Source of the DNA: Burkholderiales bacterium
Lineage (GTDB): Bacteria; Pseudomonadota; Gammaproteobacteria; Burkholderiales; JAEUMW01
NCBI GenBank assembly: GCA_016791285.1
Contig: JAEUMX010000058.1
Location: 1-35,254, forward strand
Reading direction: 5' to 3'
Length of the DNA stretch: 35,254 nt
Under the pieces are notes generated by a model that ran no database searches, was not told the origin of the DNA, and saw only the letters and a program-made list of their open reading frames with translations. Position numbers and translations under genes: made by a program. This document shows, one piece after another, positions 1-12,138 of the stretch; the stretch's first letter is position 1, and each line of letters begins with the position of its first letter.

Positions 1-221
1 GGCGACGAGAACCAGATCTCGTCGGTTGCCGGCGCGTGCAGCCAGCGCAGGAGCCCCGACATGCCTTCGTCGCCGTGCTGGACCCCGATCCGGCCATCGA
101 GCTCGAAGCGCACGCGATCGGGAGCGAACTGCGCCGGTGCCCGCTCCGGCGCTACGCCCGGTGCGGTGGCACAGGCAGCGAGCGAGAGAATGACGGCGAG
201 CGCCACCCCCCAATGCAGCAT
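1..221 (-). CDS. lolB: Outer-membrane lipoprotein LolB, N-terminal part (cut by window edge)
   Basis: LolB receives lipoproteins from the periplasmic carrier LolA and inserts them into the outer membrane. Translating the minus strand from ATG at 221 gives a short hydrophobic signal ending in a lipobox (L-A-A-C, Cys about residue 17). It continues into F-E-L-D-G-R-I-G-V and then G-L-L-R-W-L-H, the conserved start of the LolB fold. About 73 residues are present before the window ends, so the C-terminal part (a full protein is about 200 residues) lies outside. The start is 29 bases after the stop of the TPR gene on the same strand, so the two are probably co-transcribed. A TPR gene next to lolB is typical of betaproteobacteria. 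The identification rests on motif recognition in a partial protein. Confidence 0.85.
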   Translation of the reverse strand, partial: MLHWGVALAVILSLAACATAPGVAPERAPAQFAPDRVRFELDGRIGVQHGDEGMSGLLRWLHAPATDEIWFSS

Positions 222-250
222 CCGTGGGTAGTGCGGGCAGAGGACGCGGA

Positions 251-1990
251 TCAGGGCAGAAACCGCTTGACCGCGGTCCGCAGCGCCTCGTTGTCGGGAT
301 TGTCCTGCAGCGCCTGGCGCCAGACCTTCTCGGCTTCTTCCTTCTGTCCCTGCGCCCAGAGCACTTCGCCCAGGTGAGCGGCGATCTCCGGATCGGGGCG
401 CTCGGCGAAGGCGCGACGCAGGTACACCAGCGCTTCCTTCGGCTGGCCGCGGCGATAGAGGACCCAGCCCTTGCTGTCGAGGATGAACGGGTCGTCGGGC
501 GCGATCCTGAGCGCCTTGTCGATGTACTCCTCCGCTTCCTTCAGGCGCTCGTTGCGATCGGCGAGCGTGTAGCCGAGCGCGTTGTAGGCGTGCGCGTGGT
601 CCGGCTTGATGACGATGAGCTTCTTCAGATTCGATTCGAGCACATCGACGCGGTCAACCTTCTCGGCCGCCATCGCGTAGTCGTAGAGCAGGTCGGGATA
701 GTTCGGCAGCTTGTCCAGCGACCGCCCGAGCAGGTCGTAGGCCTCCTGGTACTGGTTCTGATCGCGCAGCAGCTGCGCCTCGGCCTGGATCAGCTGCACC
801 CGCTGCTGGTTGTTCTGCACTGGCAGTTGCTGCAGGTAGCGCCGCGCGCCCGCGAGATCGCCCTCCTTCGCGACGACGCCGGCATAGCGCACCTGGGCCG
901 GGATGTACTGGTCGCCGCGCCCCACTTCCTGATACCAGCGCTTGGCGTCGTCGAAGCGCTTGCGCTCTTCGTCCACCTGGCCGAGATAGAGACGGATGCT
1001 GTCGCTGTCCTTCGGGTTCTGCGCGAGCGCGCGCTTGAGCGTCTGCTCGGCCGCGGCATAGTCCTTGAGCTCGATCGCGAGCAGGGCGACCGCCATCGTG
1101 ACATCGGTGTTCTGCGGGAAATCCTTGCCGAGCCGCTCGAATTCCTTGCGCGCTTCCTCGTAGTTGCGGTCGCTTACCAGCAGGCGCGCATAGTTGAGCC
1201 GCACGTCCTTCGCCTGCGGATACTCCTTGAGATACGCCTTCCAGTAGGCGAGCGCCTCGGCGTTGGAACTGCGCTGCAGTACCTGTCCCCGCATCAGCGC
1301 GGCGAGCTCCCAGTCCGGCCGCAGCCTGGTCGCCTCCTCGGCTGCGCGCGCGGCAAGCTCCAGATCGTCCGCGCCGAGTGCGGCTTGGGCCACTGCGAGA
1401 TGCGCCTCGGCCACGTTCGGGTAAGGCTGCGCGAGATCGCGGACGAGCTGCAGGGCGGCTTTCCGGTCCGCGGCACGGGAGAGCAGGCTGCTCAGCTGCA
1501 GGAAGGCCGGTCCGACGTTCGCCTTCTCCTCCTTGAGGAGCTTTTCCAGCAGCGGCTTCGCCTCGGCCAGCTTGTTCGCGTTGACGAGCAACGCCGTCAA
1601 CGCCTGCTGCGCGCGCACCGAGTCGGGATCGCCGGCGACCCAGATGCGCGCGGCTTCGAGGGCCTGGTCCTGAGCCCGCGCAAAAAGGGCGATCTCCGTC
1701 GCCCGCTGGGCGATCCGTGGATCCTTCGTCTTGCGCGCCATCTCGAGATAGGCCTGGGTGGCCACGTCGAGCCGGCCGCGCTGGCCCGCCACCTCGCCGA
1801 TCAGAAAGCGGTACAGGATCTCGTTGGTCAGCTCCTGGTCAGGCAAGGTCGGCTGCCGCGCCGGCTCCGCCCGGGTCACGGTGGGCGGCGGCTTGGCGGC
1901 GGACTCCGCGGCCGGCTTCTGCGGGCTTTGCGCGCACGCAGAGAGGAGGACCGCGAGGAGCGGCACGGCCAGGATAACGATTCGATTCAT
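251..1990 (-). CDS. TPR-repeat outer-membrane lipoprotein
   Basis: This 579-residue protein has a lipoprotein signal (hydrophobic stretch then L-L-S-A-C, Cys about 19), a Pro/Ala-rich linker, and many tandem tetratricopeptide repeats up to the C-terminus. TPR arrays form protein-binding solenoids, so it is probably a periplasm-facing scaffold anchored in a membrane. The best-conserved repeats are near the C-terminus, with A-L-G-Y-T-L-A-D and G-W-V-L-Y-R-R-G-Q type helices. I chose ATG at 1990 over upstream in-frame starts because it places the signal peptide at the N-terminus. The gene lies upstream of lolB and has a good sigma-70-like promoter about 110 bases ahead of it. The specific function of this conserved betaproteobacterial protein is not known to me. 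Confidence 0.85.
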   Translation of the reverse strand: MNRIVILAVPLLAVLLSACAQSPQKPAAESAAKPPPTVTRAEPARQPTLPDQELTNEILYRFLIGEVAGQRGRLDVATQAYLEMARKTKDPRIAQRATEIALFARAQDQALEAARIWVAGDPDSVRAQQALTALLVNANKLAEAKPLLEKLLKEEKANVGPAFLQLSSLLSRAADRKAALQLVRDLAQPYPNVAEAHLAVAQAALGADDLELAARAAEEATRLRPDWELAALMRGQVLQRSSNAEALAYWKAYLKEYPQAKDVRLNYARLLVSDRNYEEARKEFERLGKDFPQNTDVTMAVALLAIELKDYAAAEQTLKRALAQNPKDSDSIRLYLGQVDEERKRFDDAKRWYQEVGRGDQYIPAQVRYAGVVAKEGDLAGARRYLQQLPVQNNQQRVQLIQAEAQLLRDQNQYQEAYDLLGRSLDKLPNYPDLLYDYAMAAEKVDRVDVLESNLKKLIVIKPDHAHAYNALGYTLADRNERLKEAEEYIDKALRIAPDDPFILDSKGWVLYRRGQPKEALVYLRRAFAERPDPEIAAHLGEVLWAQGQKEEAEKVWRQALQDNPDNEALRTAVKRFLP

Positions 1991-2096
1991 CGAGGAAAAC
2001 CTGCTCGGAAAACAACGTGAAGACATTAGAGGCGCGAGCGCGGGTCGAGGTTCGCGAACACCGCGCTGCGTTCCGCGAGACTGTATGGAACTCAAC

Positions 2097-2125
2097 ATAT
2101 TAGGTATATTTACCGCCCGTTTCAA
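2097..2125 (-). promoter_or_regulatory. Putative sigma-70 promoter for the TPR-lolB operon
   Basis: On the minus strand TTGAAA (2125-2120) is followed after 17 bases by TAATAT (2102-2097), close to the TTGACA/TATAAT consensus with ideal spacing. The surrounding sequence is AT-rich in an otherwise GC-rich region. A transcript would begin near 2090 and have a leader of about 100 bases before the ATG at 1990. This is a sequence match only. Confidence 0.5.
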
Positions 2126-2159
2126 TTGACGCCGGCCGCGGGGCAGTCGCCGTCAGTTC

Positions 2160-3137
2160 ATGCCGCCGCGCTCGCCGATGTCCGATTCCGCTGCACCGTT
2201 TACCCTCGATGCCCGCGCGCTGTCGCGCAGTTTCGCCGGCCGTCCGGTGGTGCGCGATGTCGAGCTGAAGGTCGGGCGCGGCGAAGTGCTCGGCTTTCTC
2301 GGGCCCAACGGCGCGGGCAAGACGACCACGATGCAGATGCTCACCGGCAACCTGAGCCCGGGGGCCGGCAGCATCTCGATCTGCGGGGTGGATCTTCTGG
2401 CGCAGCCGGTCGCCGCGAAGCGCCATGTGGGATACCTGCCGGAGACGCCGCCGCTCTACGGGGAGTTGAGCGTCACCGAGTATCTGGAGCTTGCCGCGCG
2501 GCTACGTCGCGTGCCGCAACGGCAAGTCGGCGGCGCAGCCGCGAACGCCGCCGAGCGCTGCGGACTTGCGGCCGTCGGCGGCCGCCTCATCGGGTCGCTG
2601 TCCAAGGGCTACCGGCAGCGTGTGGGCATCGCGCAGGCGATCGTGCACGAGCCCGATCTCATCATCCTCGACGAACCGACCGTGGGCCTCGACCCGAACC
2701 AGATCCGCGAGATCCGCGCGCTCATCCGCGCGCTCGGGCAGGGGCGCGGCGTCATCCTGTCCACCCACATCCTGCCCGAGGTGGAGACCGTGTGCGACCG
2801 TGTGCAGATCATGCACGAGGGCAGCGTCGTCTACAGCGGCACGGTCGAAGCGCTGCGGGCGCTGCGCGGCGGGCGCGCCCTGCTGGTGGGCTTGCGCCAG
2901 CCGCCGCCGCTCGCCGAGCTGCGGGCACTAACCGGGGTGGCACGGGCAGAAGCGGCGGGAGCGGATCTCTTCCGCATCGAGCCCGCGGCCGATGCCGACC
3001 CGGTAGAAGAGATCGTCCGCCACGCAGTGGCGCACGGCTGGCGCCTCTATCAGATCGCCCCCGCCCAGGCGAGCCTGGAGGACATCTTCGCGCACCTCAC
3101 CCAGCGCGAGGATGCGACCGAGGAGGCAGTCGTTTGA
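2160..3137 (+). CDS. ABC transporter ATP-binding protein (GldA-like)
   Basis: This 325-residue ABC ATPase has Walker A (G-P-N-G-A-G-K-T-T-T, near residue 50), the signature L-S-K-G-Y-R-Q-R, Walker B (L-I-I-L-D-E-P-T) and a switch histidine in L-S-T-H-I-L. It has the C-terminal extension typical of ABC-2 type exporters. It powers the permease encoded just downstream, whose TTG start overlaps this gene's TGA. With the following three genes it forms a module resembling GldA/GldF/GldG of Bacteroidetes, where the proteins serve gliding motility; in Proteobacteria the substrate is unknown. Neither ATG 2160 nor the in-frame ATG at 2178 has a clear ribosome binding site. The latter would give the more usual N-terminus. 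Confidence 0.88.
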   Translation: MPPRSPMSDSAAPFTLDARALSRSFAGRPVVRDVELKVGRGEVLGFLGPNGAGKTTTMQMLTGNLSPGAGSISICGVDLLAQPVAAKRHVGYLPETPPLYGELSVTEYLELAARLRRVPQRQVGGAAANAAERCGLAAVGGRLIGSLSKGYRQRVGIAQAIVHEPDLIILDEPTVGLDPNQIREIRALIRALGQGRGVILSTHILPEVETVCDRVQIMHEGSVVYSGTVEALRALRGGRALLVGLRQPPPLAELRALTGVARAEAAGADLFRIEPAADADPVEEIVRHAVAHGWRLYQIAPAQASLEDIFAHLTQREDATEEAVV

Positions 3138-3877
3138 TTTTCACCGTTGCCGCCAAGGAGCTGCGGGCGCTGTTCGTATCGCCGCTGGCCTGGGTCGTCC
3201 TCGCATTCTTTCAGCTCGTGCTGGCGTGGATCTTCCTGTCCCGGCTCGACGCCTTTCTCTCGCTCCAGAGCCAGCTCGTCGTGCTCACGAATCCGCCCGG
3301 CGCGACCGAGCTCGTGATCTCGCCGGTGTTCGGCGTCGCGTCGATCGTGCTGGTCATGGCGGTGCCGCTGCTCTCGATGCGCCTGGTGGCGGAGGAGCGG
3401 CGCAATCAGACGATGACCTTGCTCCTGTCGGCGCCGCTGTCGATGACCGACATCGTGCTCGGCAAGTTTTTGGGACTGCTCGCGTTCCTGCTGCTGCCCA
3501 TCCTGCTGATCGGCGCGATGGGCGCGGCCCTCGCCGTGGGCGGGCGTCTGGATTGGGGGCTGGTGGCGTCGAACCTGATCGGCCTCGCGCTGGTGGCCGG
3601 CGGGCTCGCCGCGATCGGGCTCTACGCCTCGTGCCTCACGGCGCACCCGGTGGTCGCGGCGGTGGCTGCGCTGGCCATCTCGCTCGTGCTCTGGATGATC
3701 AACCTCGCCACTTCCGATCCAGCAAGCCCGCTGCATCTGGTGTCGCTGCTCAAGCACTTCGAGCCATTCACCAAGGGCGTCGTCGACACCGCGAATCTCG
3801 CGTACTTCGCGCTGCTGATCGTGCTCTTCCTGGTGCTCGCGATCCGTCGCCTCGACGCGGATCGGCTGCGAGGCTAG
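3134..3877 (+). CDS. ABC-2 type permease (GldF-like)
   Basis: This 247-residue integral membrane protein has about six hydrophobic segments and the sequence E-E-R-R-N-Q-T-M-T-L-L-L-S-A-P, which is characteristic of ABC-2 permeases. The start is TTG at 3134, overlapping the ATPase stop (TTGA). A strong AGGAGG at 3121-3126 lies 7 bases upstream, which decides this non-ATG start and indicates translational coupling. It would form the membrane channel for the preceding ATPase and act with the downstream GldG-like protein. The transported substrate cannot be read from the sequence. Confidence 0.85.
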   Translation: MIFTVAAKELRALFVSPLAWVVLAFFQLVLAWIFLSRLDAFLSLQSQLVVLTNPPGATELVISPVFGVASIVLVMAVPLLSMRLVAEERRNQTMTLLLSAPLSMTDIVLGKFLGLLAFLLLPILLIGAMGAALAVGGRLDWGLVASNLIGLALVAGGLAAIGLYASCLTAHPVVAAVAALAISLVLWMINLATSDPASPLHLVSLLKHFEPFTKGVVDTANLAYFALLIVLFLVLAIRRLDADRLRG

Positions 3878-3878
3878 C

Positions 3879-5231
3879 GTGGAGGCGAGTCGTCAGCTTC
3901 GCCGCCGCCTGCTGCTGCAGAACGGTCTTTTCGTCCTCCTGCTGCTCGCAGCCGTGCTCATGCTGGCGCGCCTCGCGCAGGACTACCGCGTGCAGTGGGA
4001 CCTCACGCAAAATCGCCGTCACACGCTGTCCAGGCCGACGCTGGACGTGCTCGGCCGGATGCAGGGGCCGGTCACGATCACCGCCTACGCCACCGAGCAG
4101 GACCCGGAGCTCGGCGACATCCGCAGGATCATCCGGGATTTCGTCGAGCCTTACCGGCGCGCCAAGCCGGACCTGACGCTGCGCATCGTCGACCCGCGCG
4201 AGTACCCGAAGCTCGCGGCGGAGGCGAAGGTGCGCGTCAATGGCGAGCTCGTCATCGCTCACGGCAATCGCTCGGAGCACTTGACCACCCTCAACGAACA
4301 GGCATTGACCAATCTGCTGATGCGTCTCGCGCGCGGCTCGGAGCGCATCGTTGCCGGCCTGGACGGGCACGGCGAGCGCCGGCTGACGGGAGCGGCCAAT
4401 CACGATCTCGGCGACTTCGGCAAGCAGCTCGAGAGCAAGGGTCTGCGCCTCGGGACGGTGAACCTCGGCATCGCCCCGGCGGTTCCCGACAACACCGCCG
4501 TGCTCGTCATCGCGAGCCCGCAGATCGACCTGCTGCCCGGCGAGGTTGAGAAGGTGAAGCGATTCGTCGAGGCGGGCGGCAACCTCTTGTGGCTGATCGA
4601 CCAGGAACCCCTGCATGGGCTGCAGCCCGTGGCAGAGTATCTCTCCCTCGTGCTCTCGCCCGGCACGGTGGTCGATCCGACGGCGCGGCAGATGGGACTG
4701 CCGCAGGCGAACGCGGTCATCCACGGCTACGGCAACCACCTGATCGTGCGCGAATTCCCGCTGAACGCGGTGTTCCCCTTCGCGCGCCAGATCGGTGTGG
4801 TCGAGGGCAAGGAATGGCGGGCGTTTCCACTGATGGAGGTGGCGCAGCGCGGCTGGCTCGAAAGCGGCGAAGCGAACGATTCCGCCACCTTCGACCGGGA
4901 GCACGACGCGGCGGGGCCCATCACCATCGGTTATGCCCTCGAGCGACGGGTGGACGATCGCACGCAGCGGGTCGTCGTCATCGGCAGCGCGCACTTTCTC
5001 GCCAACACCTACCTCGGCCTGGCGGGCAACCTGGATCTCGGGGTCAACATCGTGAACTGGCTCGTCGGCGACGACGATCTCATCACCATCCAGCCGCGCG
5101 CCACGGTCGACGCGAGTATCGAGCTCGGGCGCGTCGCGCTGTTCGCGATCGCTGCCTGCTTTCTGGTGCTGCTGCCGGTCGCGTTTCTGGCCACCGGCGC
5201 TGCCACATGGTGGCGCCGGCGCCGGTCATGA
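3879..5231 (+). CDS. GldG-like ABC accessory protein
   Basis: This 450-residue protein has one transmembrane helix near the N-terminus (about residues 12-32), a large extracytoplasmic domain, and a second helix near the C-terminus. It matches the GldG / ABC-type uncharacterized transport family, in which the soluble domain resembles a DREPP/IFT52-like fold. Visible hallmarks are D-L-T-Q-N-R-R-H-T-L-S near residue 40 and a segment L-L-W-L-I-D-Q-E-P-L in the middle. It starts at GTG 3879, one base after the permease TAG, and its stop overlaps the next gene by ATGA. It probably forms a complex with the GldA/GldF-like proteins at the inner membrane. Its precise role outside Bacteroidetes is unknown. 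Confidence 0.82.
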   Translation: MEASRQLRRRLLLQNGLFVLLLLAAVLMLARLAQDYRVQWDLTQNRRHTLSRPTLDVLGRMQGPVTITAYATEQDPELGDIRRIIRDFVEPYRRAKPDLTLRIVDPREYPKLAAEAKVRVNGELVIAHGNRSEHLTTLNEQALTNLLMRLARGSERIVAGLDGHGERRLTGAANHDLGDFGKQLESKGLRLGTVNLGIAPAVPDNTAVLVIASPQIDLLPGEVEKVKRFVEAGGNLLWLIDQEPLHGLQPVAEYLSLVLSPGTVVDPTARQMGLPQANAVIHGYGNHLIVREFPLNAVFPFARQIGVVEGKEWRAFPLMEVAQRGWLESGEANDSATFDREHDAAGPITIGYALERRVDDRTQRVVVIGSAHFLANTYLGLAGNLDLGVNIVNWLVGDDDLITIQPRATVDASIELGRVALFAIAACFLVLLPVAFLATGAATWWRRRRS

Positions 5232-6064
5232 GCCGTGCGACGCTCGTCAACGTCGTCCTCGCCCTGCTCGTTGCCGGGCTCGCGGCCTTTCTCTACCTGC
5301 GACCGCGACCCGCCGCCGCACCCGAGCTCGCGCTCTCGCCGCTCGATCCCGAGCAGGTGACACGGATCCAGGTCGAGCGAGGCGGGCCGCCGCTCGTTCT
5401 CGAAAAGCGCGACGGCCACTGGTATCTCGTGCAGCCGTATCGCGCACGCGCCGATGCCTTTCGCATCAAGCAGCTGCTCGACCTGCTGCGCGCCAAGGCG
5501 AGCCGCCGGCTGGCAGCGACCGACCTCGACCGTTTCGACCTCGACCGGCCCGCCGCGCGCGTCGTGTTCGACGACCACGCGATCGCCTTCGGGACCGTGA
5601 ACGAGCTCAGCAACGAACAGTACGTGGGCACGGGCGAGAACGTGTACCTCATCCCGCTGCGCCACGCCGCGGCGCTGCCTCAGGACGCGAAGGACATGAC
5701 CGGACGCCAGCTCTTCGGACCGGACGAGCAGCCGGTGCGCATCGCGCTGGGCGGTGTCGAATTGGCGCTGGAGAACGGCATCTGGCGGCTGCAACCGGCC
5801 GCGGAGGGCCTGAGTCAGGACGATCTCAACCGCTGGGGCGACGATTGGCGGGGTGCGGCGAGCTTGCTCACGCAGCAGGGCAGCGGCGCGGGGAGCGGTG
5901 GAGAGATCACCGTCGCGCTCAAGAACGGCAATGTGGTGCGTCTGAAGGTCGTGCAGCGCGAGCCGGAGCTCGTGCTGCGGCGAGAAGACGAAGGCCTGCA
6001 GTACCACTTCTCCGCAGCAGTCGGGAAACGCCTGCTCACCCCGCCGGGCACGGATTCCAGGTAG
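5228..6064 (+). CDS. DUF4340 membrane-anchored protein
   Basis: This 278-residue protein has an N-terminal transmembrane anchor (about residues 6-24) followed by a soluble periplasmic region. It fits the DUF4340 family, whose members commonly follow gldG-like genes. Supporting segments are P-E-Q-V-T-R-I-Q-V-E-R, W-Y-L-V-Q-P-Y-R-A-R-A-D and the repeat-like F-G-T-V-N-E-L-S-N-E-Q-Y-V. The ATG at 5228 overlaps the GldG-like stop by four bases, so it is the last gene of a four-gene coupled operon. It is followed by mutM after a 10-base gap. The molecular function is not established. Confidence 0.78.
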   Translation: MSRATLVNVVLALLVAGLAAFLYLRPRPAAAPELALSPLDPEQVTRIQVERGGPPLVLEKRDGHWYLVQPYRARADAFRIKQLLDLLRAKASRRLAATDLDRFDLDRPAARVVFDDHAIAFGTVNELSNEQYVGTGENVYLIPLRHAAALPQDAKDMTGRQLFGPDEQPVRIALGGVELALENGIWRLQPAAEGLSQDDLNRWGDDWRGAASLLTQQGSGAGSGGEITVALKNGNVVRLKVVQREPELVLRREDEGLQYHFSAAVGKRLLTPPGTDSR

Positions 6065-6074
6065 CGCGCCCCGG

Positions 6075-7153
<1,079 letters not shown>

Positions 7154-7173
7154 CTAATTTCCTAGCGCGTTGA

Positions 7174-9566
<2,393 letters not shown>

Positions 9567-9577
<11 letters not shown>

Positions 9578-10967
9578 GGCGGACTCCCTTCACCTGCGAG
9601 ACCCGTCGCGCGCCGTCAAGCGGTTGCGGGTCGAGCACCGCCACCGTCAGCGCGTCGTCGCGGAAATACTTCTGCGCGACCTCCTGCACCTGGGCGGCGG
9701 TGACGGCCTTCAGTTTCTCGATCTGCACGTCGAGCGAGCGGTGCGGCAAGCCCGCCGTTTCGAGCGATCCGATCTGCATGGCCTGGTAGAACATGGAGTC
9801 GCGCTGGAACACCTCACCGGCGATCACCTGTGCCTTCACGCGCGCGAGCTCTTCCTCGCTCACGCCGTTCTCGGCCACGTTGCGCATCTCCTTGCGCAGT
9901 GCGGCTTCCAGATCCTGCACTGTCTTGCCCTCGGCAGGCGTGCCTTCGAGCAGGAACATCGTCGGCCCGCGCGCGACGCTGTCGTAGCTCGACGCCGCGC
10001 TGGTGGCGACGCGCGAATCGCGCACCAGCGACCGCGTGAGCCGTGCGCCCTCGTGACCGTCGAGGATGGCATCGAGCACGTCGAGCGCATAGGGCTCCCA
10101 GTCCCGTTCGACATCGTGAATCTTCGGGACGTGGTAGGCCATCACGAGGTGCGGCAGCTCGGCCGGCGCCTTCACCGTGAGGCGCCGCTCGCCGCGCTGG
10201 ACCGGCTCGTCCTGCGGCTTGCGCGCGGGCAGCGGCCGCGCCTTGATCGGCCCGAAGTACTGCTCCGCCAGCTTGAAGACGTCCTGCGCGCGGACGTCGC
10301 CGACGACGACCAGGATCGCGTTGTTCGGTGCATACCAGTTCTGGTACCACTGGCGCGCGTCCTCCGCCTTCATGTTCTCGAGGTCGTTCATCCAGCCGAT
10401 CACGGGCGTGCGATAGGGATGCGCGCTGTAGGTCGTCGCCAGCAGCTGTTCGTACAGGAGCGCGCGCGCCTTGTCGTCGGTGCGCAGCCGCCGCTCCTCC
10501 ATCACGACCTTGATCTCCTTCGCGAACTCCTCGTCGGTCAGGTTCAGGTTCGCCATGCGGTCGGCCTCGAGCCGAAACATGAGCGGCAGCTCGGATTTCT
10601 GCACCTGCTGGAAATAGGCGGTGTAGTCGCGGTTGGTGAAGGCATTGTCGCGTCCACCCGCTGCCGCCACCAGCTTGTTGAACTGGCCATTGGGAACGTT
10701 CTTCGTGCCCTTGAACATCATATGCTCGAGCACGTGCGCGACACCGGTCCTGCCGTTCACCTCGTCCATGCTGCCGGCCTGGTACCAGACCATGGACACC
10801 ACCACCGGGGCGCGATTGTCCTCTTTCACGATGACGCGCATGCCATTGCCCAGGACCGTCTCGCTGGTCCTGGCGGCAGCGAAGGTCTGCGTGGCGCCGA
10901 GCGCCAGCGCTGCGAGCAGCGCGACGCCGCCAGCGCGGGAGCGAACGAGTCGACGAATCAAGCACAT
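9567..10967 (-). CDS. M16-family zinc metallopeptidase, active subunit
   Basis: This protein of about 466 residues has a signal peptide (hydrophobic stretch ending A-T-Q-T-F-A-A-A) and the M16 active site H-V-L-E-H at about residues 78-82. The downstream glutamate region is E-I-K-V-V-M-E-E-R-R. It is the catalytic partner of the degenerate M16 protein encoded immediately downstream with an 11-base overlap. ATG 10967 is listed, but a strong AAGGAG directly abuts this ATG. The next in-frame TTG at 10961 lies at ideal spacing, so the true start may be two codons later. It is divergent from ftsY across about 120 bases that must hold both promoters; I see no strong consensus there. Confidence 0.92.
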
Positions 10968-11089
10968 CTCCTTGGAGTTCGGACCCGCTGGGAAGGGCGC
11001 TGCGGTGCGCCAACGATCTGGTCCGGGCAGGGCATACCGACTAGAATTGCGGCCTCTTGTTTCGAGCGGCATCTCTGACAGGCCCCCCG

Positions 11090-12025
11090 ATGCGAAGTTT
11101 CCTCAAGACCACCAAGGAAGGCTGGGCGAGCCGCCTCAAGCAGGGCCTCACGCGCACGCGCGAGCGCATGGGACACGAGCTCACGGGGCTCTTCAGCCGC
11201 CATACGCAAGTCGACGAGTCGCTGTTCGAGGACCTGGAGACCGTGCTCATCACGTGCGACGTCGGGGTTCCGGCGACCGAGCATCTGCTGAAGGAAGTGC
11301 GGGCAGAGGTGCGTCGGTGCAAGCTCGCGGAGCCGGAAGCGGTCCGCCTCGCGCTCAAGTCGGCCCTGCTCGAGCTGCTGCGACCGCTGGCGGTGCCGCT
11401 CGAGGTCGGCGCCGCGAAGCCCTTCGTGGTCATGGTGGCGGGGGTCAACGGCAGCGGCAAGACCACCACGATCGGCAAGCTCGCCAAGCACTTCCAGAAC
11501 GAGGGACGCTCCGTGATCCTGGCGGCCGGCGACACGTTCCGTGCCGCGGCCCGCGAGCAGCTGCGCATCTGGGGCGATCGCAACGACGTGCCCGTGATCT
11601 CGCAGGAGTCCGGCGACGCGGCGGCGGTGATCTTCGATGCCATCCAGTCCGCCAGGGCGCGCGGCATCGACGTGCTGATCGCGGACACCGCCGGACGGCT
11701 CCCCACGCAGCTGCACCTGATGGAGGAGATCAAGAAGGTCAAGCGTGTGGCGCAGAAGGCGATGGGCGACGCGCCGCACGAAATCATCCTGGTGGTGGAC
11801 GCGAACACGGGTCAGAACGCAGTGGCCCAGGTGCGCGCCTTCGACGACGCGCTCGGCGTGACCGGCATCGTGCTGACCAAGCTCGACGGAACCGCGAAGG
11901 GCGGCTGCATCGCGGCGATCGCCCGCCAGAATCCGATTCCCATCCGCTTCGTCGGCGTGGGGGAGCAGATCGACGATCTGCGGCCGTTCGACGCCGAGGA
12001 GTTCATCGATGCGCTCTTCGATTGA
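11090..12025 (+). CDS. ftsY: Signal recognition particle receptor FtsY
   Basis: FtsY is the membrane-associated GTPase that docks ribosome-SRP complexes to the Sec translocon. The 311-residue protein has the helical N domain followed by the G domain: P-loop [10 protein letters not shown] at about 118-127, D-T-F-R-A-A-A near 148, D-T-A-G-R near 199 and [10 protein letters not shown] near 263. The acidic A domain found in enterobacterial FtsY is absent, as in many betaproteobacteria. ATG 11090 is preferred to an upstream TTG at 11057 because it gives M-R-S-F-L-K, a normal NG-domain start. rpoH follows after 113 bases with its own promoter; the two genes are neighbours in many proteobacteria. 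Confidence 0.96.
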   Translation: MRSFLKTTKEGWASRLKQGLTRTRERMGHELTGLFSRHTQVDESLFEDLETVLITCDVGVPATEHLLKEVRAEVRRCKLAEPEAVRLALKSALLELLRPLAVPLEVGAAKPFVVMVAGVNGSGKTTTIGKLAKHFQNEGRSVILAAGDTFRAAAREQLRIWGDRNDVPVISQESGDAAAVIFDAIQSARARGIDVLIADTAGRLPTQLHLMEEIKKVKRVAQKAMGDAPHEIILVVDANTGQNAVAQVRAFDDALGVTGIVLTKLDGTAKGGCIAAIARQNPIPIRFVGVGEQIDDLRPFDAEEFIDALFD

Positions 12026-12083
12026 AGGCTGCGAGTGCCCGTCCGGCCGTTGCGCGCCACCGGCCAGGAAACTATCGCCCACC

Positions 12084-12113
12084 TTGGCACTCAAAATCCT
12101 CGAGTGCTAGAAT
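12084..12113 (+). promoter_or_regulatory. CIRCE (HrcA) operator overlapping the rpoH promoter
   Basis: TTGGCACTC, nine bases, GAGTGCTAG (12084-12110) matches the CIRCE consensus TTAGCACTC-N9-GAGTGCTAA, with only one base changed in each arm. The same bases form a sigma-70-like promoter: TTGGCA (12084-12089), an 18-base spacer and TAGAAT (12108-12113). The predicted start of transcription, near 12120, lies just before the GGAGG at 12122-12126. Bound HrcA would therefore block RNA polymerase, placing the sigma-32 gene under HrcA control. CIRCE ahead of rpoH has been predicted in other betaproteobacteria. Confidence 0.85.
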
Positions 12114-12138
12114 CCACGCCCGGAGGAAATTCGACCCG

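Noticed and set aside
224..2020. Plus-strand open frame of 598 codons opposite the TPR gene
   Set aside because: Shadow of the TPR lipoprotein; Leu/Arg-rich with no family resemblance.
12084..12113. Possible sigma-54 promoter from TTGGCAC upstream of rpoH
   Set aside because: The GG is not followed by GC at the required -12 spacing. The same bases are explained fully by CIRCE plus a sigma-70-like promoter.
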